Assembly (NCBI RefSeq): GCF_014207355.1
Contig: NZ_JACHEF010000008.1
Location: 124,001 to 188,000 of the forward strand
Direction: 5' to 3'
From: Mesorhizobium sangaii
GTDB lineage: Bacteria > Pseudomonadota > Alphaproteobacteria > Rhizobiales > Rhizobiaceae
Length of the DNA stretch: 64,000 nucleotides
Positions 50,720-59,849 of this stretch are shown here, piece by piece. The position numbers and the translations under genes are program-made. Below the pieces are notes generated by a model that worked only from the letters and a program-made list of their open reading frames with translations, was not told the origin of the DNA and did not search any database. The first letter of the stretch is position 1. Each line of letters starts with the position of its first letter.

Positions 50720-51781
50720 ATGAGCGCGATTGAAAACGAGGGCAGGCGCGGCAGCGCCCGCGCCGTTGCTCTTGCATCATCGCTCGGCCGTTTCCTGGTC
50801 ATCGCGGTCACGACCTATCTCGGTCTGCTCGCGGTGACCTTCTTCATCGGCCGCGTCATCCCGATCGACCCTGTGCTGGCGGTGCTCGGCGACCGGGCGC
50901 CGGCCAATGTCGTCGAACGGACGCGCCGCGAGATGGGCCTTGACCTGCCGCTGGTTGAGCAGTTCTACATCTATGTGAAAAGCGCGCTGCATGGGGATTT
51001 CGGCACCTCGGTGCTGACCACCAATCCGGTCATGACCGACATTCGCCGCGCCCTCCCGGCAACAACGGAACTGGCGACGCTGGGAACGCTGATCGGTGCG
51101 CTGTTCGGCGTACCGCTTGGCGTGCTGGCCGCGGTTAGGCGCGGCAGCCTCATCGACCAGATCGTGCGCATCATCGGCCTCATTGGCTATTCGGTGCCGA
51201 TCTTCTGGCTTGGGCTGCTGGCGCTGGTGCTGTTCTACGCCAAGCTGCAATGGGTCGCCTTCCCGGCCCGGCTTGACGTCGTCTACGAATACACTTTCAC
51301 GCCGATCACCGGTTTCTATCTCCTGGATTCCCTGTGGCAGGGGCAGTGGGATGTCTTCTATGATGCCTTCCGCCACATCATCCTGCCGGCCTCGCTGCTC
51401 GGCTACTTCTCGCTTGCCTATATCAGCCGCATGACGCGCTCGTTCATGCTCAACGAGCTCGCCCAGGAATACATCGTCGCGGCGCGCGCCAAGGGCCTGT
51501 CGGAAACCCGCATCATCTGGGGCCATGCGCTGCGGAACGCGGCGGTGCCGATGGTGACGGTGATCGCGCTCTCCTATGCAGGGCTGCTCGAAGGCTCGGT
51601 GCTGACCGAGACAGTGTTCTCCTGGCCGGGCATCGGCCTCTACATCACCAACTCGCTGCAGAACGCCGACATGAATGCCGTGCTCGGCGGCACCATCATC
51701 ATCGGCTCGGTGTTCATCGCCATCAACCTTCTCTCCGACCTGCTCTACCGCGTGCTCGATCCGAGGACGAAGTCCGCATGA
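50720..51781 (+). CDS. Dpp-type peptide ABC transporter permease (DppB)
   Basis: The 353-residue permease has six predicted helices and the EAA loop NELAQEYIVAARAKGLSETRIIWGHALRNAAVPM. GxS/GDFGTSVLTTNPV and SVPIFWLGLLALVLFY also fit DppB. It lies 18 bases after the binding-protein gene and overlaps the next permease by four bases. It forms half of the import channel. Confidence 0.93.
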   Translation: MSAIENEGRRGSARAVALASSLGRFLVIAVTTYLGLLAVTFFIGRVIPIDPVLAVLGDRAPANVVERTRREMGLDLPLVEQFYIYVKSALHGDFGTSVLTTNPVMTDIRRALPATTELATLGTLIGALFGVPLGVLAAVRRGSLIDQIVRIIGLIGYSVPIFWLGLLALVLFYAKLQWVAFPARLDVVYEYTFTPITGFYLLDSLWQGQWDVFYDAFRHIILPASLLGYFSLAYISRMTRSFMLNELAQEYIVAARAKGLSETRIIWGHALRNAAVPMVTVIALSYAGLLEGSVLTETVFSWPGIGLYITNSLQNADMNAVLGGTIIIGSVFIAINLLSDLLYRVLDPRTKSA

Positions 51782-52698
51782 GCGCCGACGCCATCCAGAC
51801 CCGTCGCGACTGGCTGCTCAGCGAGCGGCCGGCGTCGCGCATGCAGGCAAGGCTCGGCCGCGCCTATGTCGCGTGGCGGCGCTTTTCCGCCAACCGGCTG
51901 GCGTTTCTCGGCCTGCTCATTATCATCGCGCTGCTGGTCGTTGCCGCCTCTGCCGGCGTGCTGGCGCCCTATTCGCCGACATTCGGCGACCTCAAGGGCT
52001 CGCGCCTGCTGGCGCCGAGCGCCGAGCATTGGTTCGGCACCGACGATCTCGGCCGCGATATCCTCTCGCGCATTCTCTACGGCTCGCGTTGGACGCTCTA
52101 CGTGGTCATCCTGGTTGCCATCATCGCCGCACCGATCGGCCTTTTGGTCGGCACCGTCGCCGGCTATGCCGGCGGCTGGACCGATGCCATCCTGATGCGC
52201 ATCACCGACATCTTCCTCGCTTTCCCCAAGCTGATCCTGGCGTTGGCCTTTGTTGCGGCCCTGGGCCCCGGCATCGAGAACGCGGTGCTCGCCATCGCCA
52301 TCACCTCCTGGCCGCCCTACGCTCGAATTGCCCGCGCGGAAACGCTGACCGTGCGCAATTCCGATTACATCAAGGCGGTGCAATTGATGGGCGCCTCGCC
52401 CTTCCGCATCGTACTGCGCCACATCATGCCGCTCTGCATCTCCTCGCTGATCGTCCGGGTGACGCTCGACATGGCCGGCATCATCCTGACCGCCGCCGGT
52501 CTCGGCTTCCTTGGCCTCGGCGCGCAGCCGCCGCTGCCTGAATGGGGCACCATGATCGCGTCGGGCCGCCGCTTCGTGCTCGACCAGTGGTGGGTGGCCG
52601 GTGCGCCGGGCTTCGCCATCCTGATCGTCAGCCTTGGCTTCAACCTGCTTGGCGACGGCCTGCGCGACGCGCTCGATCCGCGCAGTGGTGACCAATGA
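51778..52698 (+). CDS. Dpp-type peptide ABC transporter permease (DppC)
   Basis: The 306-residue permease starts with an N-terminal cytoplasmic part and a first helix (LAFLGLLIIIALLVVAASAGVLA). HWFGTDDLGRDILSRILYGSRWTL and the EAA loop SDYIKAVQLMGASPFRIVLRHIMP identify DppC. It pairs with the preceding permease. Start and stop overlap both neighbours by four bases. Confidence 0.93.
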   Translation: MSADAIQTRRDWLLSERPASRMQARLGRAYVAWRRFSANRLAFLGLLIIIALLVVAASAGVLAPYSPTFGDLKGSRLLAPSAEHWFGTDDLGRDILSRILYGSRWTLYVVILVAIIAAPIGLLVGTVAGYAGGWTDAILMRITDIFLAFPKLILALAFVAALGPGIENAVLAIAITSWPPYARIARAETLTVRNSDYIKAVQLMGASPFRIVLRHIMPLCISSLIVRVTLDMAGIILTAAGLGFLGLGAQPPLPEWGTMIASGRRFVLDQWWVAGAPGFAILIVSLGFNLLGDGLRDALDPRSGDQ

Positions 52699-53528
52699 GC
52701 ACGCTTCTCGACGTCGAGGACCTGCGCGTCACTTTCCCGACCCGCACCGGGCTGGTCGAGGCGGTGCGCGGCGTCACCTTCTCACTCGGCCGCGAACGGC
52801 TCGGCATTGTGGGCGAGTCCGGCTCCGGCAAATCGCAGACCGGCCGCGCCATCATGGGGCTGACGCCGCCGCAGGCCCGGATATCGGCGAGCAAGCTTGT
52901 CTTTGACGGCATCGACCTGCTGGCAGCGTCGCCACGCGAACGCCGCACGTTGCGCGGAAAACGCATCGCCATGATCCTGCAGGATCCGAAATATTCGCTC
53001 GATCCGGTGATGAGCATCGGCCGCCAGATCGTCGAGACGCTGCGCACCCATGAAAAGGTCGGCAAGGCCGAGGCCCGTGACCGCGCCCTGGCGATGCTGG
53101 AAGCGGTGCAGATCCGCGACCCGGCCCGCGTCTTCGACCTGCATCCGCATGAAGTGTCCGGCGGCATGGGCCAGCGCGCCATGATCGCCATGATGCTGAT
53201 CGCCGGACCGGAAATGATGATCGCCGACGAGCCGACCTCGGCGCTCGACGTCACCGTGCAGCTCGATGTGCTCGGCATCCTCGACCGGCTGGTCAGCGAG
53301 CGCGGCATGGGGCTGATCTTCATCTCGCACGATTTGCGCCTGGTTTCGTCCTTTTGCGACCGTGTCATCGTCATGTATGCCGGCAAGGTGGTCGAGCAGC
53401 TCAAGGCGTCCGAACTCGGCCGCGCCCAGCACCCCTATACGCGCGGCCTGCTCAACTGCATGCCCAAGATCGGCGCTGACCGTCACCCGCTGCCGGTGCT
53501 CGACCGCAAGCCGGAGTGGGCGGCATGA
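52695..53528 (+). CDS. Dpp-type peptide ABC transporter ATPase (DppD)
   Basis: The 277-residue ATPase has Walker A GESGSGKSQTG, the Q loop MILQDPKYSLDP, the signature VSGGMGQRAMIAMML and Walker B MMIADEPTSALD. The usual Thr after GKS is Gln here, and the signature is SGGMG rather than SGGQR, both as seen in DppD proteins. It powers import with the ATPase encoded next, whose start overlaps its stop. Confidence 0.92.
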   Translation: MSTLLDVEDLRVTFPTRTGLVEAVRGVTFSLGRERLGIVGESGSGKSQTGRAIMGLTPPQARISASKLVFDGIDLLAASPRERRTLRGKRIAMILQDPKYSLDPVMSIGRQIVETLRTHEKVGKAEARDRALAMLEAVQIRDPARVFDLHPHEVSGGMGQRAMIAMMLIAGPEMMIADEPTSALDVTVQLDVLGILDRLVSERGMGLIFISHDLRLVSSFCDRVIVMYAGKVVEQLKASELGRAQHPYTRGLLNCMPKIGADRHPLPVLDRKPEWAA

Positions 53529-54271
53529 CAGCAGCGATTGCCGTCGACAGGCTGGGAGTGATCTTCGACCGCTTTCACGCGCTGAAAGGTGTCAGCCTCG
53601 ATGTGCAGCCGGGCGAATCCTTCGGCCTGGTTGGCGAATCCGGCTCAGGCAAATCGACGTTGCTGCGAGCCATCGCCGGGCTCGCGCCAGTCGCTTCTGG
53701 CAGCATCACCGTCAATGGCAAGAAGCTTGGCGCGCGTCGCGACAAGGCCTTTTACCGCGAAGTGCAGATGGTCTTCCAGGATCCGTACGGCTCGCTGCAC
53801 CCGCGCCAGACCGTCGACCGCCTGCTGCAGGAGCCGCTTGCCATCCATGGCTTTGCCGACGGCGAAAAGCGCATCCAGCGGGCGCTCGACGAGGTTGGCC
53901 TCGGTAACGGTTTTCGCTTCCGCTACTCGCATCAATTGTCGGGCGGCCAGCGTCAGCGCGTGGCGATCGCGCGTGCGCTCATCCTCGAACCGTCGATCCT
54001 GCTGCTCGACGAGCCGACCTCGGCGCTTGATGCCTCGGTGCAGGCGGAGGTGCTCAACCTTTTGGAAGAGGTCCGCCGGCGGCGCAAGCTGACCTTCCTG
54101 ATGGTCAGCCACGACCTCGCCATCATCACCCATATGTGCGAGCGGTTGATGGTGATGCAGAGCGGCGAGGCGGTGGAGAATCTGAACGCGGACGACCTTG
54201 TCGAGCGCCGCGTGACGAAGGATTATACGCGCAATCTGCTTAGGGCGAGCGACGGGTTCGTGAGGGCGTAG
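53525..54271 (+). CDS. Dpp-type peptide ABC transporter ATPase (DppF)
   Basis: The 248-residue ATPase has GESGSGKSTLLRAIAG, MVFQDPYGSLHPRQTV, LSGGQRQRVAIARAL and ILLLDEPTSALDASVQ. It is the second ATPase of the importer and the last gene of the operon. ATG 53525 overlaps the DppD stop as ATGA. It converges on the RND pump genes with 31 bases between the stops. Confidence 0.92.
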   Translation: MTAAIAVDRLGVIFDRFHALKGVSLDVQPGESFGLVGESGSGKSTLLRAIAGLAPVASGSITVNGKKLGARRDKAFYREVQMVFQDPYGSLHPRQTVDRLLQEPLAIHGFADGEKRIQRALDEVGLGNGFRFRYSHQLSGGQRQRVAIARALILEPSILLLDEPTSALDASVQAEVLNLLEEVRRRRKLTFLMVSHDLAIITHMCERLMVMQSGEAVENLNADDLVERRVTKDYTRNLLRASDGFVRA

Positions 54272-54302
54272 TTTCTATCGCGGCGCGACCGAAATTTCCG
54301 TC

Positions 54303-57300
54303 TTAGGCTGCCCCACCTTCGGGCACCGTTTCACTGTGCGCGCCTTCGCTTTCCTGCTCCCGCTTTGGCTCCTTGATCCGGAACCACGCCACATAAAGCG
54401 CCGGCAGGAACAACAGCGTGATCGCGGTGCCGGCGATGATGCCGCCCATCATGGCATAGGCCATCGGTCCCCAGAACACCTCACGTGCGATCGGGATCAG
54501 CGCGAGACTCGCCGCCGCTGCCGTCAGCGCAATCGGCCGCATGCGGTGCTCGGTCGCCTCGATCACCGCCGCCCAGCGGTCCTTGCCTTCGGTGACGAGA
54601 TCCTCGATCTGCACGATCAGGATGACCGAGTTGCGGATCAGGATGCCGATCAGCGCCAGCACGCCGAGGATGGCGACGAAGCCGAGCGGCGCGCCGCTCG
54701 GCACCAGTGCGGCCACCACGCCGATCAGGCCGAGCGGCGCCACAGCAACGACCAGGAACAGGCGCTGGAAGCTCTGCAACTGCACCATCAGGATGGTCGC
54801 CATGACGAACAGCATCAGCGGCACGACGGCGGCGATCGGTCCCTGGCTTTTAGCGCTTTCCTCGACCGAGCCTGCGGTCTCGACCGAATAGCCCGGCGGC
54901 AGTTTGGCGATGAAGCCATCGACGGCTGGCTTCAGTTCGTTGACCACGGTGGCCGGCAGCGTGTCGCCGACCAATCCGGCGCGCACGGTGATCGTCGGAA
55001 TGCGATTACGCCGCCACACCGTCGGCTGCTCCAGCTCGTAGCGGAAGTTGGCCACCGCAGCGAGCGGGATCGCCTCGCCGGTGCCGGTCGGCAGCTGCAT
55101 GTTCTGCAGCGTCCTGATCGAGCCGCGTTCGGCATCGCGAGAGCGCGCCACGACGTTGATCAGATAGGTGGCGTCGCGCACCTGCGTGATGGTGGCGCCG
55201 CCGACCGTGCTGTTCAGCGCGCTGGCGATATCGGAGGAGGTGATGCCGAGCTGGCGCGCCTTGTCCTGCAGCACGTCGACCCTCAGCACACGCTGCGGCT
55301 CGTTCCAGTCGAAGGTTGGCGCGGCAAGCTTCGGATTGGTCGAGATGAGGCCGGCGAATTGCTGCGCCAGGCCGCGCACCGTCTGGATATCGGGACCGCC
55401 GACGCGGTACTGTACGGGGCGGCCGACCGGCGGCCCCAGCTCGAGCGGCTTGACGAAGGCATCGGTGCCGACGAACTCCTCGCGCAGCAGTTTCTCCAGT
55501 TGCGGCTTCAGCCGGTTGCGCGCCTCGATGCTCTTGGTGACGATGACGGTCTGGCCGAAGTACGGATTGGCCGGTTGCACGTCGAAAGCGAGCAGGAAGC
55601 GCACCGCGCCCTGGCCGATATAGGAGCTGAAATGGTCGATGTCGGGGTTGCCGGCCAGCGCGCGCGCTTCGAAACGCTCGATCTGGTCCCGCGTCTCGGT
55701 GATCGACGAGTTCTGCGGCAGGTTCCAGTCGACGATCAGCTCCGGCCGGTCGGAAGGCGGAAAAAACTGCTGCTGGACGAGGCCGAAGCCGGCTATCGAG
55801 CCGGCAAACAACAGCACGGTGGCGATGATGGTCAGCCAGTGATGCCGCACAGAGCCGAGTAGCACACGCCGGAACAGCGACGTGAAGCGGCCCGGTTGGT
55901 CGTGGTGCTTCGTCTTCATCGTCGCCGGAAGGATCGTGACGCCGAGCAGCGGCGCAAACAGCACTGCCACGATCCATGAGACCAGAAGCGATACCGCGAT
56001 GACGACGAACAGGGTGAAGGTGTATTCGCCGGCGGCGCTGTTGTTGAGGCCGATCGGGATAAAGCCGGCCACCGTCACCAGCGTACCGGTCAGCATTGGG
56101 AAGGCAGTCGATGTGTAGACGTAAGTCGCTGCCTTGCGCAGATTGTCGCCGACCTCAAGCCGCGCCACCATCATCTCGACCGCGATCATCGCGTCGTCGA
56201 CCAGGAGGCCGAGCGCAATGATCAGCGCCCCCAGCGAGATGCGCTGCAGCGAGATGCCGAGATAGGCCATGACCGTGAAGGTGATGGCCAGCACCAGCGG
56301 GATCGACAGCGCCACGACGAAGCCGGCGCGCATGCCTAGGCTGATGAAGGACACCGCGAGCACGATGGCGACCGCCTCGAACAGCGCGCGCGTGAAGCCC
56401 GAGACGGCCTCCTCGACGATGACGGGCTGGTCCGCGACAAGATGCACACCGACGCCGACCGGCAGGTCGGCCAGCACCTTGTTCATCTCCGTGTGCAGCG
56501 CCTCGCCGAACTGCAGCAGATTGGCGTTGGGCTTCATGCCTATGGCGAGCGCGATGGCATCCTGGCCATTGAAGCGGAACAGCGCCGTCGGCGGATCGAC
56601 ATAGCCGCGCGTGATCGTCGCCACATCGCTCAGCCGGAAGAAGCGGTCGTTGACGCGCAGATTGATGGCACGCAGACTCTCTTCGGAAGTGAACTGGCCA
56701 CCGACGCGCACGCTGATGCGCTCCGGTCCGGACTCGATGACACCGGACGGCGTGATCGCGTTCTGCGCTTGCAGACTGGCAATGATCGCTTGCTGGTTGA
56801 GGCCGAGGGCGGCGATCTGGCGGGTCGAGAATTCGAGATAGATCGCCTCGTCCTGCGCGCCGACGAGATCGACCTTGCCGGCATTCGGCACCGTCAGGAT
56901 TTTGGTGCGGACGTCCTCGACATAGTCGCGCAGCTGGCGCGGCGTCAGCCCGTCCGACGTGAAGGCGTAGATGTTGCCGAAGACATCGCCGAAGCGGTCG
57001 TTGAAGAACGGTCCCTGCACGCCTTGCGGAAACTGCGTCCGGATGTCGTTGACCATGTTGCGGACCTGAATCCAGTTCGGCACGACGTCGCGCGCCTTGG
57101 TGGTGTCTTTCAGGTTGACGAAGATGACGGTCTGGCCGGCAGTGGTGACGGATCTGGTGAAGTCGAGGCTGTCGAGCTCCTCGAGTTTCTTCTCTATGCG
57201 GTCGGTCACCTGCTGCCCGGTCTCCTTGACCGACGCGCCCGGCCAGTTTGCCTGGATGATCATCGTCTTGATGGTGAAGTTGGGATCTTCCTCACGACCG

Positions 57301-57404
57301 AGATTGAGGTAGGAGAAGATGCCGGCCACCACGAAGACCAGCATGAAGTACCAGACCATGGAGCGGTGGCTGAGCGCCCAGTCGGAGAGATTGAAGCCCT
57401 TCAT
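54303..57404 (-). CDS. RND efflux pump, inner-membrane permease
   Basis: The 1033-residue protein is an AcrB-type hydrophobe/amphiphile exporter: 12 helices with two large periplasmic loops, the proton-relay Asp pair in LLVDDAMIAVEMM (helix 4), and RIEKKLEELDSLDFTRSVT and FPPSDRPELIVDWNLP in the loops. It pumps drugs or other amphiphiles out using the proton gradient. Its start touches the stop of the adaptor gene upstream. No outer-membrane TolC-like gene is encoded here, so it must use one from elsewhere. Confidence 0.92.
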   Translation of the reverse strand: MKGFNLSDWALSHRSMVWYFMLVFVVAGIFSYLNLGREEDPNFTIKTMIIQANWPGASVKETGQQVTDRIEKKLEELDSLDFTRSVTTAGQTVIFVNLKDTTKARDVVPNWIQVRNMVNDIRTQFPQGVQGPFFNDRFGDVFGNIYAFTSDGLTPRQLRDYVEDVRTKILTVPNAGKVDLVGAQDEAIYLEFSTRQIAALGLNQQAIIASLQAQNAITPSGVIESGPERISVRVGGQFTSEESLRAINLRVNDRFFRLSDVATITRGYVDPPTALFRFNGQDAIALAIGMKPNANLLQFGEALHTEMNKVLADLPVGVGVHLVADQPVIVEEAVSGFTRALFEAVAIVLAVSFISLGMRAGFVVALSIPLVLAITFTVMAYLGISLQRISLGALIIALGLLVDDAMIAVEMMVARLEVGDNLRKAATYVYTSTAFPMLTGTLVTVAGFIPIGLNNSAAGEYTFTLFVVIAVSLLVSWIVAVLFAPLLGVTILPATMKTKHHDQPGRFTSLFRRVLLGSVRHHWLTIIATVLLFAGSIAGFGLVQQQFFPPSDRPELIVDWNLPQNSSITETRDQIERFEARALAGNPDIDHFSSYIGQGAVRFLLAFDVQPANPYFGQTVIVTKSIEARNRLKPQLEKLLREEFVGTDAFVKPLELGPPVGRPVQYRVGGPDIQTVRGLAQQFAGLISTNPKLAAPTFDWNEPQRVLRVDVLQDKARQLGITSSDIASALNSTVGGATITQVRDATYLINVVARSRDAERGSIRTLQNMQLPTGTGEAIPLAAVANFRYELEQPTVWRRNRIPTITVRAGLVGDTLPATVVNELKPAVDGFIAKLPPGYSVETAGSVEESAKSQGPIAAVVPLMLFVMATILMVQLQSFQRLFLVVAVAPLGLIGVVAALVPSGAPLGFVAILGVLALIGILIRNSVILIVQIEDLVTEGKDRWAAVIEATEHRMRPIALTAAAASLALIPIAREVFWGPMAYAMMGGIIAGTAITLLFLPALYVAWFRIKEPKREQESEGAHSETVPEGGAA

Positions 57405-58480
57405 CAGACGCCGCCCTCCGGCACTTTGACCTTTTGGCCTTCGCTCAGGCTGTGGACGCCGGCGGTGACGACGCGCATACCGGCTTCCAGCCCTCCGGCG
57501 ACGGTGAAGGTAGCGGCGCCCTTGGCGGCGACCTTGATATCTTTGGCGCTAACGCTCGATGTCTGCGGATCGACGATCCACACCTTGTCGACGCCGTCCT
57601 TCTCAAGCAGTGCCGACATGGGCAATTCTATCGTCGGCGCAACCTTGGTCACGCGGGTCGCCGTCACTGTCGAGCCGAGTCGGAAGGCTTGCGGCGGATC
57701 GGTGAGCGTCAGACGCACGCGCCGCGTGCGGGTCGAGCCTTCGGCCTGCGGCGCGATCTCGCGCAGCTTGGCCTCGGTCTGGATCGTCGGCAGCGATTGC
57801 AGGATGACCTGGAATGGCGTGCCGGCCGTGAGGTCACCGATCAACTGGTCGGGAATGTCGACCACCGCCTCGCGCAGGTCCGAGCGCGCCACCGTGACGA
57901 CCGTCTGGCCAGGCGAGACCGTCTGGCCGACCTCGGCGCCGGTGGCGGTGACGACGCCGTCGAAATCCGAGAACAACCGGGCGTAGCCAAGCTGCTCCTG
58001 CGATTTGGCAAGCGAGGCCTTGGCCCGTTCGACGCCGGCCTCCGCCGCTTTCCTCGCCTGTTGCGCGGCATCGAAGACCGCCTGCGTGGTGTTAGCGGCG
58101 GCAAGCAGCTGGCGCTGGCGTTCCTCGCTGGCCGCGGCGTTGGCGAATTGCGCCTCGGCGTTGGAGAGTTCCGCCTTGGCGGCCTGGACGGCCAGCTCCA
58201 GCGCGGTCGGGTCGAGCGCGGCGATCGTCGTGCCCTTGCTGACGATGTCGCCGACATTGACGTCGCGCGACACAACCCGGCCAAGCAGGCGGAAGGCCAG
58301 GTCGGCACTGACCTGCGGCTCGACCGAGCCGGCAAAGCCGAAGGTCTGGGTGGTGCGTGGCTCGATGACCACCGACAGCACCGGCCGGATGATTTCGGGC
58401 GGCTTTTCCTCGGACTTCGAGCAGGACACGAGCGTGCCAAGTGCAAACAGGCCAAGCATAAGGTGCGGCAGCCTTCTCAT
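57404..58480 (-). CDS. RND efflux adaptor (membrane fusion protein), second
   Basis: The 358-residue lipoprotein (LMLGLFALGTLVSCSKSE, lipobox VSC) has the adaptor order: barrel-sandwich FRLLGRVVSRDVNVGDIVSKGTTIAALD, a coiled coil of about 80 residues, then GVVTATGAEVGQTVSPGQTVV and a beta-barrel. It links the pump to an outer-membrane channel. Its start overlaps the stop of the other adaptor by four bases, and its stop touches the pump start. Confidence 0.9.
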   Translation of the reverse strand: MRRLPHLMLGLFALGTLVSCSKSEEKPPEIIRPVLSVVIEPRTTQTFGFAGSVEPQVSADLAFRLLGRVVSRDVNVGDIVSKGTTIAALDPTALELAVQAAKAELSNAEAQFANAAASEERQRQLLAAANTTQAVFDAAQQARKAAEAGVERAKASLAKSQEQLGYARLFSDFDGVVTATGAEVGQTVSPGQTVVTVARSDLREAVVDIPDQLIGDLTAGTPFQVILQSLPTIQTEAKLREIAPQAEGSTRTRRVRLTLTDPPQAFRLGSTVTATRVTKVAPTIELPMSALLEKDGVDKVWIVDPQTSSVSAKDIKVAAKGAATFTVAGGLEAGMRVVTAGVHSLSEGQKVKVPEGGV

Positions 58481-59610
58481 TGGCTCGCTCCCGATATCTC
58501 GACCGTTTGCCCGGGACTGAGCAACTGCCCGCCTGCCGTGACGACGCTTTGGCCTTCGTTCAGGCCGCTGGCGATGACGACCGTGCCCGATTCGAATGCC
58601 AGCACCTCGACCGGCGCCGTCGCAACCGCCTTGGTCGAAGGGTCGACGATCCAGACAGCCGGTTGGCCGGCAGCGGAGGTCAGCGCCTGCCAGGGCAACA
58701 GGATAGCCTTCGTCGGCCTGGCGCTGACCGAGCCGATGACAGCCGCTCCCAGTGGCATGCCGGCGGGCGTGTCGGGAATGGCGACCTTGACCCGGATCGA
58801 GCCCGAAGGCGGATCCACCGCTGGCGATACTTCGCGCACCTTGCCCACGGCCTTCACCTGCGGGTCCGACAACAGCGTGATCGTCACCGCCGGCGATGGC
58901 GCCGTTTTGGCAACCAATGTTTCCTGGACATTGAACACCGCGTCGCGATCGCCGTCCTCGGCGACGGTGAAGACGGTCTGCGCCGCCTGCACCACCTGTC
59001 CGGTTTCGACCTGGCGGGCGGTGATGACGCCGGCGGCACCCGCCTTGAGCTCGGTGTAGGACAGGTTCTGCTGGGCGTTGGAGAGTGCGCTATGCGCGGC
59101 ATCGACACTACCTTGCGCCACCTTCAGCGCCTGGTCGGCGGCGTCATAGTCGCGCCTGGTGGTAAAACCCTGGGCAAGCAGCGTCTTCTGCCGCTCGAAA
59201 GCGGCGGCCGACTGGGTCAGCTGTGCCTGCGCGGCGTCAAGATTGGCCTGTGCCGAGCGCAAATCGGATTCCTGCTCCTGCGGATCGATGCGGGCGAGCA
59301 CGGCACCTTGATCGACATGCTGGCCGACATCGACCAGCCGCTCGGCGACGCGGCCACCGACCCGGAACGACAGATTGTTCAGCGTGCGCGCCGCGATCAC
59401 GCCGGTCAGCGAGGTCCTTGGCGAAAAGTCTGCGATCGCCACTGTCTCGGTTCGCACCATCACCGGCAGCCTGTGTTCGGCCGCCTCCTGCTTCTGGCAG
59501 CCGGCAAGCAGCAGGCTCGCCATCGCGCAGGCAAGGATCGAGGCGTCTCGGTAAGGCAAAGGGCTCGGAAGCAATGGTTGCAAGGCAGACGATTTCGCGT
59601 TCCTGCTCAT
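58477..59610 (-). CDS. RND efflux adaptor (membrane fusion protein), first
   Basis: The 377-residue lipoprotein (SILACAMASLLLAGCQK, lipobox LAGC) has the adaptor layout: LSFRVGGRVAERLVDVGQHVDQGAVLARIDPQEQ, a coiled coil, GVITARQVETGQVVQAAQTVF, and a beta-barrel. Two adaptors with one pump recall the TriABC-type arrangement, where both are needed. It is the first gene of the three-gene operon; no regulator gene is adjacent. Confidence 0.9.
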   Translation of the reverse strand: MSRNAKSSALQPLLPSPLPYRDASILACAMASLLLAGCQKQEAAEHRLPVMVRTETVAIADFSPRTSLTGVIAARTLNNLSFRVGGRVAERLVDVGQHVDQGAVLARIDPQEQESDLRSAQANLDAAQAQLTQSAAAFERQKTLLAQGFTTRRDYDAADQALKVAQGSVDAAHSALSNAQQNLSYTELKAGAAGVITARQVETGQVVQAAQTVFTVAEDGDRDAVFNVQETLVAKTAPSPAVTITLLSDPQVKAVGKVREVSPAVDPPSGSIRVKVAIPDTPAGMPLGAAVIGSVSARPTKAILLPWQALTSAAGQPAVWIVDPSTKAVATAPVEVLAFESGTVVIASGLNEGQSVVTAGGQLLSPGQTVEISGASQ

Positions 59611-59849
59611 GGCTTCCCCTGCCTGCGTAGGACGCTCCCCCTGCGGAGCCTCGTGGGCCGTTCAAAGATAATCGATCCCGATGAAAAGGGAACCTCTCTC
59701 GTACGCGGATCGGTCGACTGGTTAGGCGGCGCAGGAGCGGCAGGCCCAATCGCCTGTTGACGGTGCCGACTTGAGGAAAACGTGAAATAGGGTCAGAAGA
59801 CATCTCAGCGACATCAAACAAGAAGGGGCGCCGGCCCGATGAGGATCCC

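Noticed and set aside
54336..59059. Three plus-strand open frames of about 500 codons opposite the RND pump and adaptor genes
   Set aside because: All are low-complexity antisense shadows in a high-GC region; pump and adaptor motifs lie on the minus strand.
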